A stretch of 64,000 nt of DNA from Phymatolithon calcareum (lineage: Eukaryota > Rhodophyta > Florideophyceae > Hapalidiales). A program made the position numbers and the translations under genes. This document shows positions 21,479 through 32,041 of the stretch, in pieces. Location: contig OZ345376.1 of NCBI GenBank assembly GCA_977006965.1, positions 1,364,001 to 1,428,000 on the forward strand, given 5' to 3'. The notes beneath the pieces were generated by a model. That model was given only the letters and a program-made list of their open reading frames with translations. It ran no database searches and was not told where the DNA came from. The number at the start of each line of letters is the position of its first letter. Positions within the stretch are counted from its first letter, which is position 1.

Positions 21479-21730
21479 CTATTGCATCTCGCTTTCTAGC
21501 ATCATTAGTTTGTCCATCGCTTGTGTCACTTCCTCTTCTGTTCTATCATTCATCTGTGGTTGCGCTAGGTTGAGTTGAAGGGTTTCCAGCAGCATCGCTG
21601 CTAGTTCGTCGTAGTTGTCGATATATGCCGAGGGATTTCGCGGAGGGAAGCGGCCGAAAAACCATTTGACTGCCCAAAGTCTGTGTTTTCTCGACTTGAT
21701 TTGGACTACGAGGTCTGAAGACGCCTGCAT
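21479..21730 (-). pseudogene. LINE C-terminal fragment
   Basis: KSRKHRLWAVKWFFGRFPPR aligns with KKAKHRLLCMHWLFHRFPYP in the LINE ORF at 26775-27731, followed in both by an acidic helical tail ending at a stop. Only the last 80 residues of the polyprotein remain. Confidence 0.55.
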
Positions 21731-21766
21731 GAACCCCTACAGAGGAGAACAACGTGGCCCGAACCA

Positions 21767-22054
21767 TTGACGAGATACAATGAAATTCTTAATAAGGCAA
21801 CTGAAGTTTCGAGTGAAGTAGAACGCTTAGAAAGGTGCCGACTTTCCTCAACTTGGGACACAAGGTACCTTCTCAGTAAAGCCACTTATTTACGAAATCC
21901 CAACATTGTTGAGATGACAATAGTCCATTCTGGTCATTTCTGTGCGATTTTTGTACCATTTTGGATGCCCCATCTTGTTCCACCAGGTACAGTGAGAGCT
22001 CGCGCTGTTCTCATTCTGCATCATGATTTTTCGGCAAAGACGCTCTCGTGCTGA
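21767..22054 (+). pseudogene. LERCRL-family relic with extension
   Basis: Reads YNEILNKATEVSSEVERLER then CRLSSTWDTRYLLSKATYL, matching 2960-3107. The later part of the frame is not shared with other copies. It sits just upstream of RAPLW copy D, so both could be parts of one larger decayed element. Confidence 0.4.
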
Positions 22055-22135
22055 CACACCTGCTTTAGAAAAATGTTTGAGGAAAAAGAAGAAGTGGGAG
22101 CTTTTGTTTAAAGTTACCAACGCATCTGATGACGC

Positions 22136-22655
22136 TTGGGGCAACTTTTCGAAGGCCAAAGGGGCTCGGACAGGGTTTTCTTGGTTGAATTTAGCATGGT
22201 TGGGTGTGACACCATCTGGTGGAGTACCAAACCTACCTCTGGCCCATATTTATGGGAAAAGGAAGAAGAAGGCAGATCAATGAAGATTCCTATTGAAGGC
22301 AAGATACCAGGGATCCTTTACATAGGAGAAAGAACAACACGTTTAAGGAGCCTAAGGTTGACAGTCAACCGAGCACCCCTTTGGAGGAAATCAGTGTTGG
22401 GTGCTTACTGTGGGATTACCGCGGTGATCGAACTAGTCGCCTTACAACGTACTCTAGCGTCATCGAAGATGAATACAGAAATTGAGTTTGAGTGCAAGAG
22501 ACTCACAGGAGCTCTTGTTGGGAGAGAATTACGAATCAAGAACGTTTTGAGCAGCCAGATGACTTTAGCGTAGAGATTATCGCAAGAGCTGCCCCGTTAC
22601 TCCAAGGTGAGGCTTTGGGAGCTCTTAAAAATAAAATCATCAAATATCCCTGACC
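22136..22655 (+). pseudogene. RAPLW-family member, copy D (best preserved)
   Basis: The frame to 22573 contains NRAPLWRKSVLGAYCGITAV, IELVALQRTLASSKMNTEI and FECKRLTGALVGRELRIKNV. The 3' flank to about 22655 carries the family end AAATATCCC. The reading frame is open for 145 residues but its N-terminal 60 residues are not supported by the other copies. Helical, charged, no known domain. Confidence 0.5.
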
Positions 22656-23981
22656 CATATTTGGGCCTCGAGGGGGAAAATATTCCACTATCCAGTCATG
22701 GAACGGGAGAACCAATTCTACCTTCAAGAACTGTGAGCCAGTGTCGCAACAATTGGCACGGCTTGTGAATGTATGAATCATAAGCTATATAGCGCCCTTT
22801 CGCCGCTATGCTTCATCTATTCTCAAGCCGTACCAATTCCATATTATGGAGGCATCAGAACGTTTGGACAGCGCGGTAACACAGGAACTCGGAGGCAAAA
22901 ACGCATGGCCATCTTACGTCAGATCTGGATGTAGAGCAAGGCTCACAAGAACCCGACGCTACACTGGTCAGAGAAGACCGGAGGAGAGAAAAAGTGCGGG
23001 AGAGACAAAAAGAATGAATGTCTGCAGTGAGGAAAGAACGGGAAACCGAAAAAGAAAAAAAAGGCCAGATGGAAACCGGAAAAGGGGAAGAGGAAAAATA
23101 TGCGTGAGAGAAACCACTCGGTTTCGCGGCGTCAAGATGACGATTGAAATGAATGGTAAGGGAAGCAAAAAAAGGAAAGGATAGGTCCGGCGCCTGATTC
23201 CCGCCGTACCGGCTTGCACGGCGACGAAGAAGCGTCAGAAAGGGGTGGAAAGTCTCCGACTCCGCGTGGTCCGGGGGGGACTCACAGGCCTGCTGCGTCT
23301 AGGCTCCAAGCACTCCAGCCAAAATCCAGAAATCTCCACCTTCCTTTACTGAGAGGAAAGAACAAATTCTAGCAAGCGAAAAGCAAAAGTTCTGCGTTCT
23401 CATGGGACATGTTCTACGTGTGGCCCAGCGGATCACCTAGAGAAGGCAACTACAGTCGCGTGCCTCTGATTTGGTGTTCCATGTGGATCGCGATTAAAGT
23501 TCGTGGCGCAAAAAGCAAAAGCGCCTGCTGCATTCCTTACAGACTCCGCCTTGCTGTTACGTCCGAGCATGGGACAGCAGTGGGAAATGGAATGCAGTGG
23601 GCGTGACACTGGGAGAGTACTGATGAGGTGAGCCTCGGGGCAGGGTTGCCGACCACAAGAGTTCAAGATCTTGAGGTAGGCTGAGGGACGAGTTTTCCCG
23701 TAAGTACTTCCCTAAAAGTTCAGGACTTAACAATATCACAAATCTTGCAGTTCACGAAGGGCGGAACTTCACATGCCATTGACGATTGCTCATATCAGAG
23801 CTGAAAAGTCGAAAAATTCCAACCAGTTTCCAGTGTCGAAATATAACCAACACCTTCACAAGCCCTGCCGACAACGCGCGACACGAGAAGAAGAGGTGGT
23901 GATTCACTTCCGACAATCTGTTTTTTCGACTGAAAAAATCTAAGGCATAAGAAGCGCCTCGAAGAAGAATCTTCTGGTACA
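22656..23981. other. Purine-rich intergenic stretch
   Basis: 22950-23190 is very A/G-rich on the plus strand (many AGAAAAAG and GGAAAC tracts). I find no supported gene; the open frames on either strand look like compositional artefacts. Confidence 0.3.
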
Positions 23982-24503
23982 ATGGAGGACAAAATGGAAG
24001 CGACGAAGGATGTCGAGTGTCTAAAGGATTTTGACGCCTGAGAAAGCCTTACAAAAATGTGGCGCAGGGAGCAGTATAGAAGAAGAACCGAAGAGGAGAA
24101 ATAATTGAAGAATGGGCACAGGAAGAATAAGGAAGACCAGTGATGGTCCATCCCCATTGAATCGACCAAACTACCAGGGATCCACTGCTTAAGGGACAGG
24201 GCGACACGGCTGAGATGCATGAGGCTGATGCTTAATAGAGCGCCATTGTGGAGAAAGTCTCTACTGGGTGAGTACTTTGGTTTCACAGCGGAGCGGCGCT
24301 GGTTGCACTCCAACGCATTTTATCATCATCGCAGATGGGCTTGGTGTGGAGATGTGGAGATGAGTGCAAACGACTCACAAGCGGATTTGGTAGAGAAATA
24401 CGAATCAAGGAGGTTATCAGTTTCCAAACTACGCTACATTTGAAAACCGTTCGCCATGAGACTCCGGTTTAGTGGAGCTTTTTCGAAGCAATACATATCC
24501 CCC
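23982..24503 (+). pseudogene. RAPLW-family relic, copy E
   Basis: One frame from MEDKMEATKDVECLKDFDA through three stops to LNRAPLWRKSLLGEYFGFTA, then a frameshift into LVALQRILSSSQMG and CKRLT. The 5' part (WSIPIESTKLPGI) matches copy D (MKIPIEGKIPGI), so the family protein had at least 120 residues. The 3' flank ends ACATATCCCCCG as in copies A and C. Confidence 0.55.
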
Positions 24504-24990
24504 GGCAATGAGCCCACATTGGCACCGGTCTGCGCTTCAAGTGAGCTGCGCGAACCAGGTCTGCTTGTAACCCCCGTCGAAGCAACCGTTCGAGGATGTT
24601 CATTGCGATCACATACCCATCTTCTTCAAGAGCCCGGTTGTACAGGTGAACCGCACGAACCAGGTCTGCCGGTACGCCATGTCCGCCATCGTGTAGCAAC
24701 AATGCGAGGTTGACCATTGCCATCACATTTCCACATTTTTCACTGGAGCGGTTGCACACCTCAGCTGCGCGAACCGGGTCTTTCGCCACGCCATCTGCGC
24801 CATCTTGAACCCTAGTATGCGAGGCTGTTCATTGCCATCACATTCCCACCTTCTTCAATAGCCTGATTATACAGGTGAACAGCGCGAACCGGGTCTGCCG
24901 GTAGACCATTTGCGCCATCTTCCAGCAACCTTGCGAAGTTGGTGTGCGCAGAACGAGGCGAAGGCAATGCAAATACACTGTTCTTGACCT
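24469..24990 (-). pseudogene. Sel1-like repeat protein, broken
   Basis: Sel1 units are clear: GLPADPVRAVHLYNQAIEEG, AMNSLA, then after a stop and frameshift near 24830 DPVRAAEVCNRSSEKCGNVM, ALLLHDGGHGVPADLVRAVH and a degraded fourth unit. Sel1 repeats form helical solenoids used as protein scaffolds, for example in ER-associated degradation. The break and missing ends mean no product. The upstream 24990-25231 frame is unrelated. Confidence 0.75.
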
Positions 24991-25321
24991 TGCAATATGT
25001 AGTTCGATAAAGGTCATACCGCGAAGCGGCAAGGGCATGCTCTTCCATGATGTGCGTACCAGCACGAAAGATATACGTGACACCCTGTCGTGCCAAGGAT
25101 CTCTTTGAAATTATATGCTTTGGGATCATTGCCTGAAGCACAATCGTTGACCGCGCAAAATACGTGTCCGACCTTTCCATTACATTTGCATCAGATGCGA
25201 TTGGTGGCAATCTTGCATTGCTCGAAGGCACTCTTTGAACGGTCTTTAATATCTTCCGCTCCGATGATAAACTAAACGTTTTTCATTGTCCCCGCTAATC
25301 AACTACTGTATCATCATCAGG

Positions 25322-26164
25322 ATGACTAACGCATGTACCCGCTTTTGGAGTCCCTTTAATGGTTTCACACAAGCAGAGGTGGGGACCTCATTCTGGATTC
25401 CCGACTCCGCACTAACGTTCTCTCGTCTCCTTTCTGGTATTGCGCTCCTCGTGGTCAGCTCTTCCGACCTGGACGAACGTCCGAAGTTGCGATTCTCGTC
25501 CAGCGTGCTCGCAAGTATATTCTCCGGCACCGCATTTCTTCTTCTCGCTGCCGCCACGAACCTCAAACTCGAATCGAAGAAAACATCATACGTATTGAGA
25601 AATGCAGCCGGACTGCTTCATCAAATCGGAGCATCACTATCCCTGTATGCATTTGTCGTGCTAATTGGACGTGTCGCCGCACCTTTGCGAAGCATTAATA
25701 ATCCCAAGTTGCTCTTGCTTACAATGTTCATTCTCGGAAAGGGGCGCTTTCAAGACGCACTTCCACTTTGCCTTGTCTTTCTCGACTTCGTTCTCGGGTC
25801 GAAGATTAGATTCAGAATCACATTCGTCTGGGTACCCGTGCTCATCCTTGGGATACAGATATGGGCGCACATATCCTATCTTCGCAAGAAGGTGCGACTA
25901 TTCGCCCGTCTCGCGTTTGTGATCTATCACTTCCCTGCATTCTTGAAAAAGCGTGGCTCGGCGTTCGAAGGACTTGTAGCGACTCTACATGTCATATGCG
26001 CGGCGTGTGCACTTGCAGTGATTATGCTTTCCAGAATTTCTATGTTCTTCTGTTCTGCGGAGGATTATGGTGATATAATCCCACGGGAAATATATGAAGA
26101 GGACCAGCGCAAAGCAGACCTAGAGGACGGGAGAGCTACTATTCTTTTTGAGGCTCAGAAGTAG
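25322..26164 (+). CDS. Multi-pass membrane protein, unknown function
   Basis: A 280-residue ORF. The ATG at 25322 is the first in frame (MTNACTRF); the frame extends to 25286 without another. About six hydrophobic segments: near residues 35-50, 65-85, 105-130, 140-170, 175-195 and 225-250. The C-terminal 35 residues are charged and cytosolic-looking (REIYEEDQRKADLEDGR). No signal peptide, no motif I recognise. Codon use is G+C-richer than the flanks, as expected for a real gene. It overlaps no repeat. Confidence 0.75.
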   Translation: MTNACTRFWSPFNGFTQAEVGTSFWIPDSALTFSRLLSGIALLVVSSSDLDERPKLRFSSSVLASIFSGTAFLLLAAATNLKLESKKTSYVLRNAAGLLHQIGASLSLYAFVVLIGRVAAPLRSINNPKLLLLTMFILGKGRFQDALPLCLVFLDFVLGSKIRFRITFVWVPVLILGIQIWAHISYLRKKVRLFARLAFVIYHFPAFLKKRGSAFEGLVATLHVICAACALAVIMLSRISMFFCSAEDYGDIIPREIYEEDQRKADLEDGRATILFEAQK

Positions 26165-26364
26165 AACTTGGATGTAAAATGGAAGAGCTTATTGTGTGAA
26201 TTATTTAGATTGTTTAACGCAGCCTATTCAAGATAATTGCAGCATGGATGCAGGATCGCTTTTCTTGCGCCTCCGTAAAAGACTGTGCGTTACCCGGTGA
26301 GCAGAATAGGTTGGGAAATTTGTGTGGATTCTATAGCAGCGTGTGTTGTCGATTTAACGAAACC

Positions 26365-26420
26365 CCATTTCAACCGATACCATGGTTTCATTTATGAAAC
26401 CATGGTACCGGTCGAAATGG
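26365..26420. repeat. Near-perfect palindrome
   Basis: 27-bp arms starting CCATTTCAACCGATACCATG with two mismatches and a 2-bp centre. One of several isolated palindromes in the window. Confidence 0.9.
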
Positions 26421-26681
26421 ATATATTGAAGTTAATGTGCCACTTCGTGCAGAGATTCTGAGAGCTCTTAGTCGCAAATCCGAGGTTGAATTTGGCGAGC
26501 AGGGTGCTTCCGGCATCGTGGCACATACAGTGCTTCCCCATGGACCTAGGTATACAGGGGATTAACACGACCACGCTGGCAGTACGCAATTCGCTTAGCA
26601 CTATTGCTGATGGTAGCAACCAAGGGAAACAGTTGTGAAGGAAAATCTGGCTTCCGTCACTCGACTGAAGCAAGAGCCTGA

Positions 26682-26696
26682 TTAGTACGTTAAGGA
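26682..26696 (+). repeat. Target-site duplication of the LINE, left copy
   Basis: TTAGTACGTTAAGGA, repeated exactly at 27942-27956 on the other side of the LINE. Confidence 0.9.
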
Positions 26697-27941
26697 TGGA
26701 TGGATGGATGGATTTCTGTTTTATTGAAGCTCCCTTAGTCAATTATCATTGCACCTGAGAGACTTTTCGTTGCGCTACAATCCTTTGCTTACGTTTTCAT
26801 TTTGATTTCGGACATTTTCTTTGGACGGCATCAACTGCCATTTCCAGCATTCTTTTTGAATATCGGAAAGTCGTTGCTTGGGCATTAAGTTTGAGATAAC
26901 TGTGAGAGCTTCATCGAGTTCGGAATCTTCGTTTCTTGCTTGATCTTGCCAGGGATATGGGAAGCGGTGAAATAACCAGTGCATGCAAAGAAGCCTGTGC
27001 TTCGCCTTTTTGAGGGTGAGGAATGGTGGTAGTTCGTTCTTGATGGGCTGAGGAGGGCGCCGGCCATCCCGTCCTGTGGCTTTCGAAGGGAGACATGCTT
27101 CCCATTCTTCTTTTGCGCTCTTCAGCGTTCTTGCGTTTACGCTTGTCGTAGCGTCTAGGGTGCGTGCAAATTCCTCTGTCGAGGTACAGAGAAGAGCTTT
27201 GTGAAGCATATCGTTTGTCGCGTTCAATATTGCCAGTCGTGTTGTGCCCTTGGGAAGCTCAAGTGCCTGTTTTCTTCGAAATTTCTCTGCTGTTATGAAC
27301 TTGGAGCTCAAATGCGCTTGGCGTAGTTGAATGGATTCCAGGCGGCATATTCCTCGAAAGCGGGCCTGCATATTCTTGCACCAGGTTCCGAACATTCTAG
27401 AGAACAGATTACTCTCTAGGGTGTCCTGTACGTGAAGGATGTTACGCGTTAGGTCTGCGAACGGGAGAAGATACTCTGTCATCGGACGGACGAGCGCCTT
27501 ATATAATATTAAGCATGTCGAGGGTGCGAACCCTTTCCCGTGGAGTCCGATGTTTCCTAGAACCAACAGTCGATTCTGTGCAGCATCTATTCTGGAAAGC
27601 GTAGAGGTTTCTGTGACGCCGTTCGAAGATATGAGATGCCCAGGTATGTAGTTTCGGACACAGTCTCGATTTCTTTTCTTGCAAGAACGAATTTGAAACT
27701 TTCGTTTGCACCATTGGGAGTTATGACGCAACTCTTCCCGACATTTGTATTCCAGACCATCTCGGTAGAGGCGGCCCAGTCCGAGGCGATGTCCAGGAGC
27801 AATTGAAGCCCTATTGGGGAAAAAGCGCGAAGTATGACGTCGTCCGCGAGAAACGTGGCCGGGCTTTTAGAATAATGAAACAGAATTCTTGACAAGCTCT
27901 CAGCAAGAACGTCCATGAAGATATTATATAGCGCCGGTGAT
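26697..27941 (-). mobile_element. 5'-truncated non-LTR retrotransposon (LINE)
   Basis: On the minus strand the element begins inside RT motif B (SPALYNIFMDVLAESLSRIL) right at the junction, continues through motif C as FLADDVILRAF and into the post-RT region (ILYKALVRPMTEYLLPFADL), with one frameshift at about 27600-27720. The ORF 27731-26775 ends in TAA-side sequence and a short 3' UTR, then a CCAT microsatellite tail (TGGATGGATGG on the plus strand). A perfect 15-bp duplication brackets it. Truncation and duplication are typical of target-primed reverse transcription. Not able to move by itself. Confidence 0.9.
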
Positions 27942-27974
27942 TTAGTACGTTAAGGAAACTCATCTAAACAAGAC

Positions 27975-28960
27975 AAAATTAGTTTTTTATTGCAATTTTT
28001 TAAAGCCCTACAGTCACACGAATATACGAGCAAGGCTTCCTCAGGTGCTACCCTCACTAGGGCGGCTCTACTCTTATGTCTGGTATTCTATCTGAGTCCC
28101 TAGTATGTACTCGGTTGTTTAAGACAAAACTAGTGTTCCACACTAGAGAGTAGCTGTAACCCGAAAAGACTGTTGCATCATGTTTTGGCTTCACAATGGG
28201 CCAGCGCTCCATATGCGGTGTATGCATACACCATGCATTGTATTAGAACACCTTTTATCAACAACGTCAGTGTTATGTTTTATCGGGATGCCAGTGGCCG
28301 AGATCCATTGATGAATCAATGGATCCGACTGCGGGCAGTTTCACCTATCGAGCTGATACTCGCTGTCGTTTCGGAAGGGTCATACATTCATTTTTCCACG
28401 CGGTCGTGCACAGTTTATCAGGGAGACTCCAATTTCGTATCGATTTACCTTCCTTCTTGATAGTCCAATGAGCTATTCTCTGAAGCTTATAGTATTTGTC
28501 AAATAACCATCGAATAGAATCTCCACGATGCATTGCAATAAGACCTCTTCTCTAAAGCATGAACGACAGTACAAGCGTCTGCGTCACAGGACGAATCATC
28601 TGCTCTGAAGTCTAGTTTTTTACGATTGAAGTTTTTATCTAAAAGCCTCAGTCTTACGAATATACGTGCAAGACTTGATCTGTTGTTACCTTACACTGTG
28701 TAGTCCATTGAAACCTACCGAATGTCAGAGGCGATGGGGAAAGTTTGGATCCTAGACCGTCCTACCTCCTACTTGGTGTTCTTGTGGGGTTTGTTGCGGG
28801 CATCCCCGCTATGCCCTGGGGAAGATCCTCTGACTTCAAGTGCTAATTCCGCCATAGTTTTTTATCAGTGCAATATCAGATTTTCTTTATAATCCGAGTT
28901 TATTTAAAAGTCCCACAGACTTCCGAAGGTATGGGAAGGCTGCAATATCAGATTGCCAGT
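27975..28960 (+). repeat. Three degenerate copies of a dispersed repeat
   Basis: Blocks at about 27985-28050, 28625-28690 and 28890-28950 share AAAGCC(C/T)CACAG followed by ACGAATATACGNGCAAG-like sequence. An inverted copy is at 12047-12090. Between them 28173-28460 has an open frame (NQWIRLRAVSPIELILAVVS) with no known domain. Confidence 0.45.
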
Positions 28961-30606
28961 TTTATGAAGAATATCGCCATCTTCCTGATGGATGATGAAT
29001 CTACTTGCATGCAGTCTGCGTCGCCGCGTATACGTGCTATTCTCCTGAGGATTTCCGTGCCTTGACTTCAACCTGAACATGACTGAATGCTCCGAACTGT
29101 ATTAGGTCAAAGTTCTTCAGAATGTCGGAGGGGCAATCTTCATCCTGTTTGTGTCGAGAACCTTTGGTCTTGATATAGGTTCAAGCTTAAACGTTGATGC
29201 ATTCTCTGGCATTCAACTGCGTTCAACATGCTATCCATGCTAACTGGACGACTGTGGGACAAGAGGCCCGAGAGCCCTCACTCGTCGTCGTCCCGCGCGC
29301 CAGAGATCAACGATAAAACTGGCTTCATCACCTCCTCCGCATGGACGATCACCGTTTGTTACGCTAAACTTCACTGTACTGTGTCAAACTAACCCCGGAG
29401 TCACTCCTTAGCAACGCCCCGAGCCGAAACGCACAAATAGCTCTGAGCACGGTGTAAAATAGAAAAGAATGGAGAAAAAACGTAAGATTGTAGAAACATT
29501 TCAAACTTTCTTTGGGCGAAATGAAGATTCTACAACAATATGATGCATTCTCCGACAGACACATATGTCGGATCGCGTTCAAGCAGATCTCAGCTGCCGT
29601 GCCCTTATCCAATCGAGCGCTCCCGGCTGAAATATGATCTATAAAAGTTTTCCTCGTCGACGGTGAGCAGAGAGAAAATGTGCACGTGTACTATTGTATG
29701 CGAACATAGTGGTGCAGCTGGCAATTTTGACTACTGTAGCTATAAATACAGTTTTGCAAAAATGATACGATTATCAAGCGGGACACACGTTGCCTGTCTC
29801 TGAAAAGCAACGTAGGTCGATCGTGCATTAACATTGCGGAGAATTTTTCTGAAAATCTGGTTTTCCATTGGGCTTGTTGCATCTTGTACGTAGCTCTCTG
29901 CACCCACGATCAAAGAGAATTCACCGGGTAAACGGGAATGGTTGTTTGTCGGATACATGAGAAGAAATACGACAATGACAATAGATGTAGGAACGCCGCT
30001 CGGTGTACTGTATTCATGCTGCGGTCACGGATGAGTTGGAAATAAAAAAGAGAAGAAGGATTTGCATTTTAAAAAATCCAAAATCCTGTACAAGCGTAAC
30101 ATGTGGTCATTGTTGCAAGCCACTTTCGCACAAACCTCACATGTCTCCCGCTGAAGAATCTATGGACAATCGTACAGAAACGGTTGCTCGTTGCCGACGC
30201 AGTAATATTGGTCAAGAAAACGCAAAAGCCGAAAAAACCACGGCTTTTCCTGATGCAGGACAGCACAAATCCGAATATCATACCTGAGGTAAACGTATAC
30301 CTTTACAGTGCCAGCAGTGAACCAGAATGCGAGGGGTTCCTATTGGTTCCATTTTGGGCCTATGCCGCACAAGTGTAGATACACCGTAATCAGGTGAATG
30401 AAGTGCCCGCTCCGAACTTTCGGCGCATCGCAAGCGTAACAACCCTGCGCTCAGCTCGTTTCTCCCACTCACGCGAACTTCACCCACATATATCGTCACC
30501 CGCACCTCTGAACTGCTTTCATCTTGCGCTTGTCCTCACCAAGCGAATCCCACGCCATTGCGTTGCGTGACCCAGATCTGAACGACGAAACTCCATCCTG
30601 CAACGT
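28961..30606. other. Intergenic stretch upstream of the RING gene
   Basis: Two weak coding-like frames are present: minus 29958-29740 (MYPTNNHSRLPGEFSLIVGA) and plus 30063-30287 (ILKNPKSCTSVTCGHCCKPL). Neither has a supported start or domain. A (GT)n tract at 30607-30626 closes the region. Confidence 0.3.
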
Positions 30607-30753
30607 CTGTGTGTGTGTGTGTGTGCGCAGGACCGAAACAAGCTCCACGCGCTAAAGAAGCGCTTCGGCTAAACGAATCCCTTCCCTTCCAAACTCGAAC
30701 TCACTGACAAAGTGACACTTTCCAATACCGCGGAGGAACCCTCTCCTCCCACA

Positions 30754-32001
30754 ATGCCACAACCAAACGCCCAACGTTACCGCCCAGCCCGTCTCGGCCC
30801 GATCTCCGCCCGTCTCATGCGTCTCGGCGTCCCCGTAGGCCGCGCCGATCGCAACGCCGGCGGCTCGCGCACCGACCGTGCCTCCCCCTCTGCGGACCAC
30901 TCCCCCTCCTTCCCCGCGCGCGCCTCCCGCAAGTCGCGCCGTCGCGCGCAGCGTCGTCCGCACCCTTCGCATTTCCTGCCGCCCGATTTCCGCCCCCGTG
31001 CCCCCGTATCGTCGCCCCCTGCCGACGCCGCCCCTTCGCACGCCCGCGGCCCGCCGTGCGTGCACGGCACACACTGCGAAATCCGCCCCGGCGACGCGGT
31101 GCGCACGGCGGCGTGCGGGCACATGATGCACGAGCGCTGCACGGAAGGCGGTTGTCGCAGGCGGGATTCGTATTCCATCGGCGTTGACGCGGAGGCTATT
31201 GCGGCGGGCCGTGTCGCCGGCGCGCATGCGCGCGTCGCGGCGAGGGAGCAGGCGCTGCTCGGCGCGGTGCGCGGACGGCTTGCGGCTTCTGGGAGTGCGG
31301 CGGAGACTTCTGCTCTGCATGAGGTTCGACAGTCGCTTGTGGCACTGCTGGATGAGAGGGCGGTGGCGGCCGCGGGGTGGGATGCTGCGCTTGGACAGTT
31401 GGAGAGCGTGTTGCAGGGCATTGATGAGGCGGTTGCGCGCGGACGTGTAAGGGGCGGTGGGATGGAGGAGGGGCGCGGAAGACGGATAAGGGTTGAAGGT
31501 GATGCGGCGGGAGTGCAGGGCGGGGCGGTGGATCGGGATGAAGTGGATGAAGTTCTTGCTGAGCTTATAGATTGCGATGATGTGCGGGAGAGGCAGACTC
31601 TGGGACCTCTTGGTTTTGTGGATGTTTTGGAAGTTGGATCGGTGGAAGAGAATGAAGTGGAAGAATTTCTTGCTCTGCAGATGGATTTGCTGCGTGAGGG
31701 GGGGGATGATGGGACTATGACGGCGTCGGAATTGGACGTGCCTGGATCTGTGTCGGCGCTTTCTGCGGCGGAGGGAGATGGTTTGGAGGAAAGGGAGAAG
31801 GAGATTTGTGTGATTGATAGGGAGGTGTTTCAGAAGGGAGAGAGGGTTTTGAGATTGCCGTGCTTTCATGTGTTTCATGAGGAATGTATGATGCCGTATC
31901 TTGAACGGGAGGAAGAACCGGTTTGTCCAATTGATAGGGCACCGGTACCGAAGGGCGATGTGCCTTTATTGCCCGTGTGGAGATGGGGATTGTTAGATTG
32001 A
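30754..32001 (+). CDS. RING-H2-like protein with Asp-substituted zinc ligands
   Basis: A 415-residue intact ORF; ATG 30754 is the first in frame. The C-terminus has a RING-H2 pattern: CVID, then LRLPCFHVFHEEC, then VCPID. Ligands 2 and 8 are Asp instead of Cys; Asp at position 8 is known in RBX1, at position 2 it is unusual. Residues about 115-150 hold a second, partial version (CVHGTHCEIRPGD, ACGHMMHERC). The rest is Arg/Pro/Ala-rich (N-terminus) and acidic helical (about 270-360). Likely an E3 ubiquitin ligase or zinc-binding scaffold. G+C content falls steeply from the 5' to the 3' half. The long minus-strand frame opposite is an artefact of this composition. Confidence 0.82.
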   Translation: MPQPNAQRYRPARLGPISARLMRLGVPVGRADRNAGGSRTDRASPSADHSPSFPARASRKSRRRAQRRPHPSHFLPPDFRPRAPVSSPPADAAPSHARGPPCVHGTHCEIRPGDAVRTAACGHMMHERCTEGGCRRRDSYSIGVDAEAIAAGRVAGAHARVAAREQALLGAVRGRLAASGSAAETSALHEVRQSLVALLDERAVAAAGWDAALGQLESVLQGIDEAVARGRVRGGGMEEGRGRRIRVEGDAAGVQGGAVDRDEVDEVLAELIDCDDVRERQTLGPLGFVDVLEVGSVEENEVEEFLALQMDLLREGGDDGTMTASELDVPGSVSALSAAEGDGLEEREKEICVIDREVFQKGERVLRLPCFHVFHEECMMPYLEREEEPVCPIDRAPVPKGDVPLLPVWRWGLLD

Positions 32002-32031
32002 GCGTGCTTAGTTTGAAGGAAGCGGCTATGT

Positions 32032-32041
32032 ATATATAAAC
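32032..32041 (+). repeat. 10-bp target duplication of MULE-1, left copy
   Basis: ATATATAAAC; the identical right copy is 33063-33072. Confidence 0.93.

Noticed and set aside
23795-24313. 172-residue minus-strand frame
   Set aside because: It lies opposite the RAPLW copy E relic, and its Ser/Phe/Leu-rich translation looks like the complement of a Lys/Glu-rich coding strand.
30652-31878. 408-residue open frame on the minus strand
   Set aside because: It is the antisense of the RING gene; its Arg/His/Pro-rich translation results from the high G+C of the sense strand.
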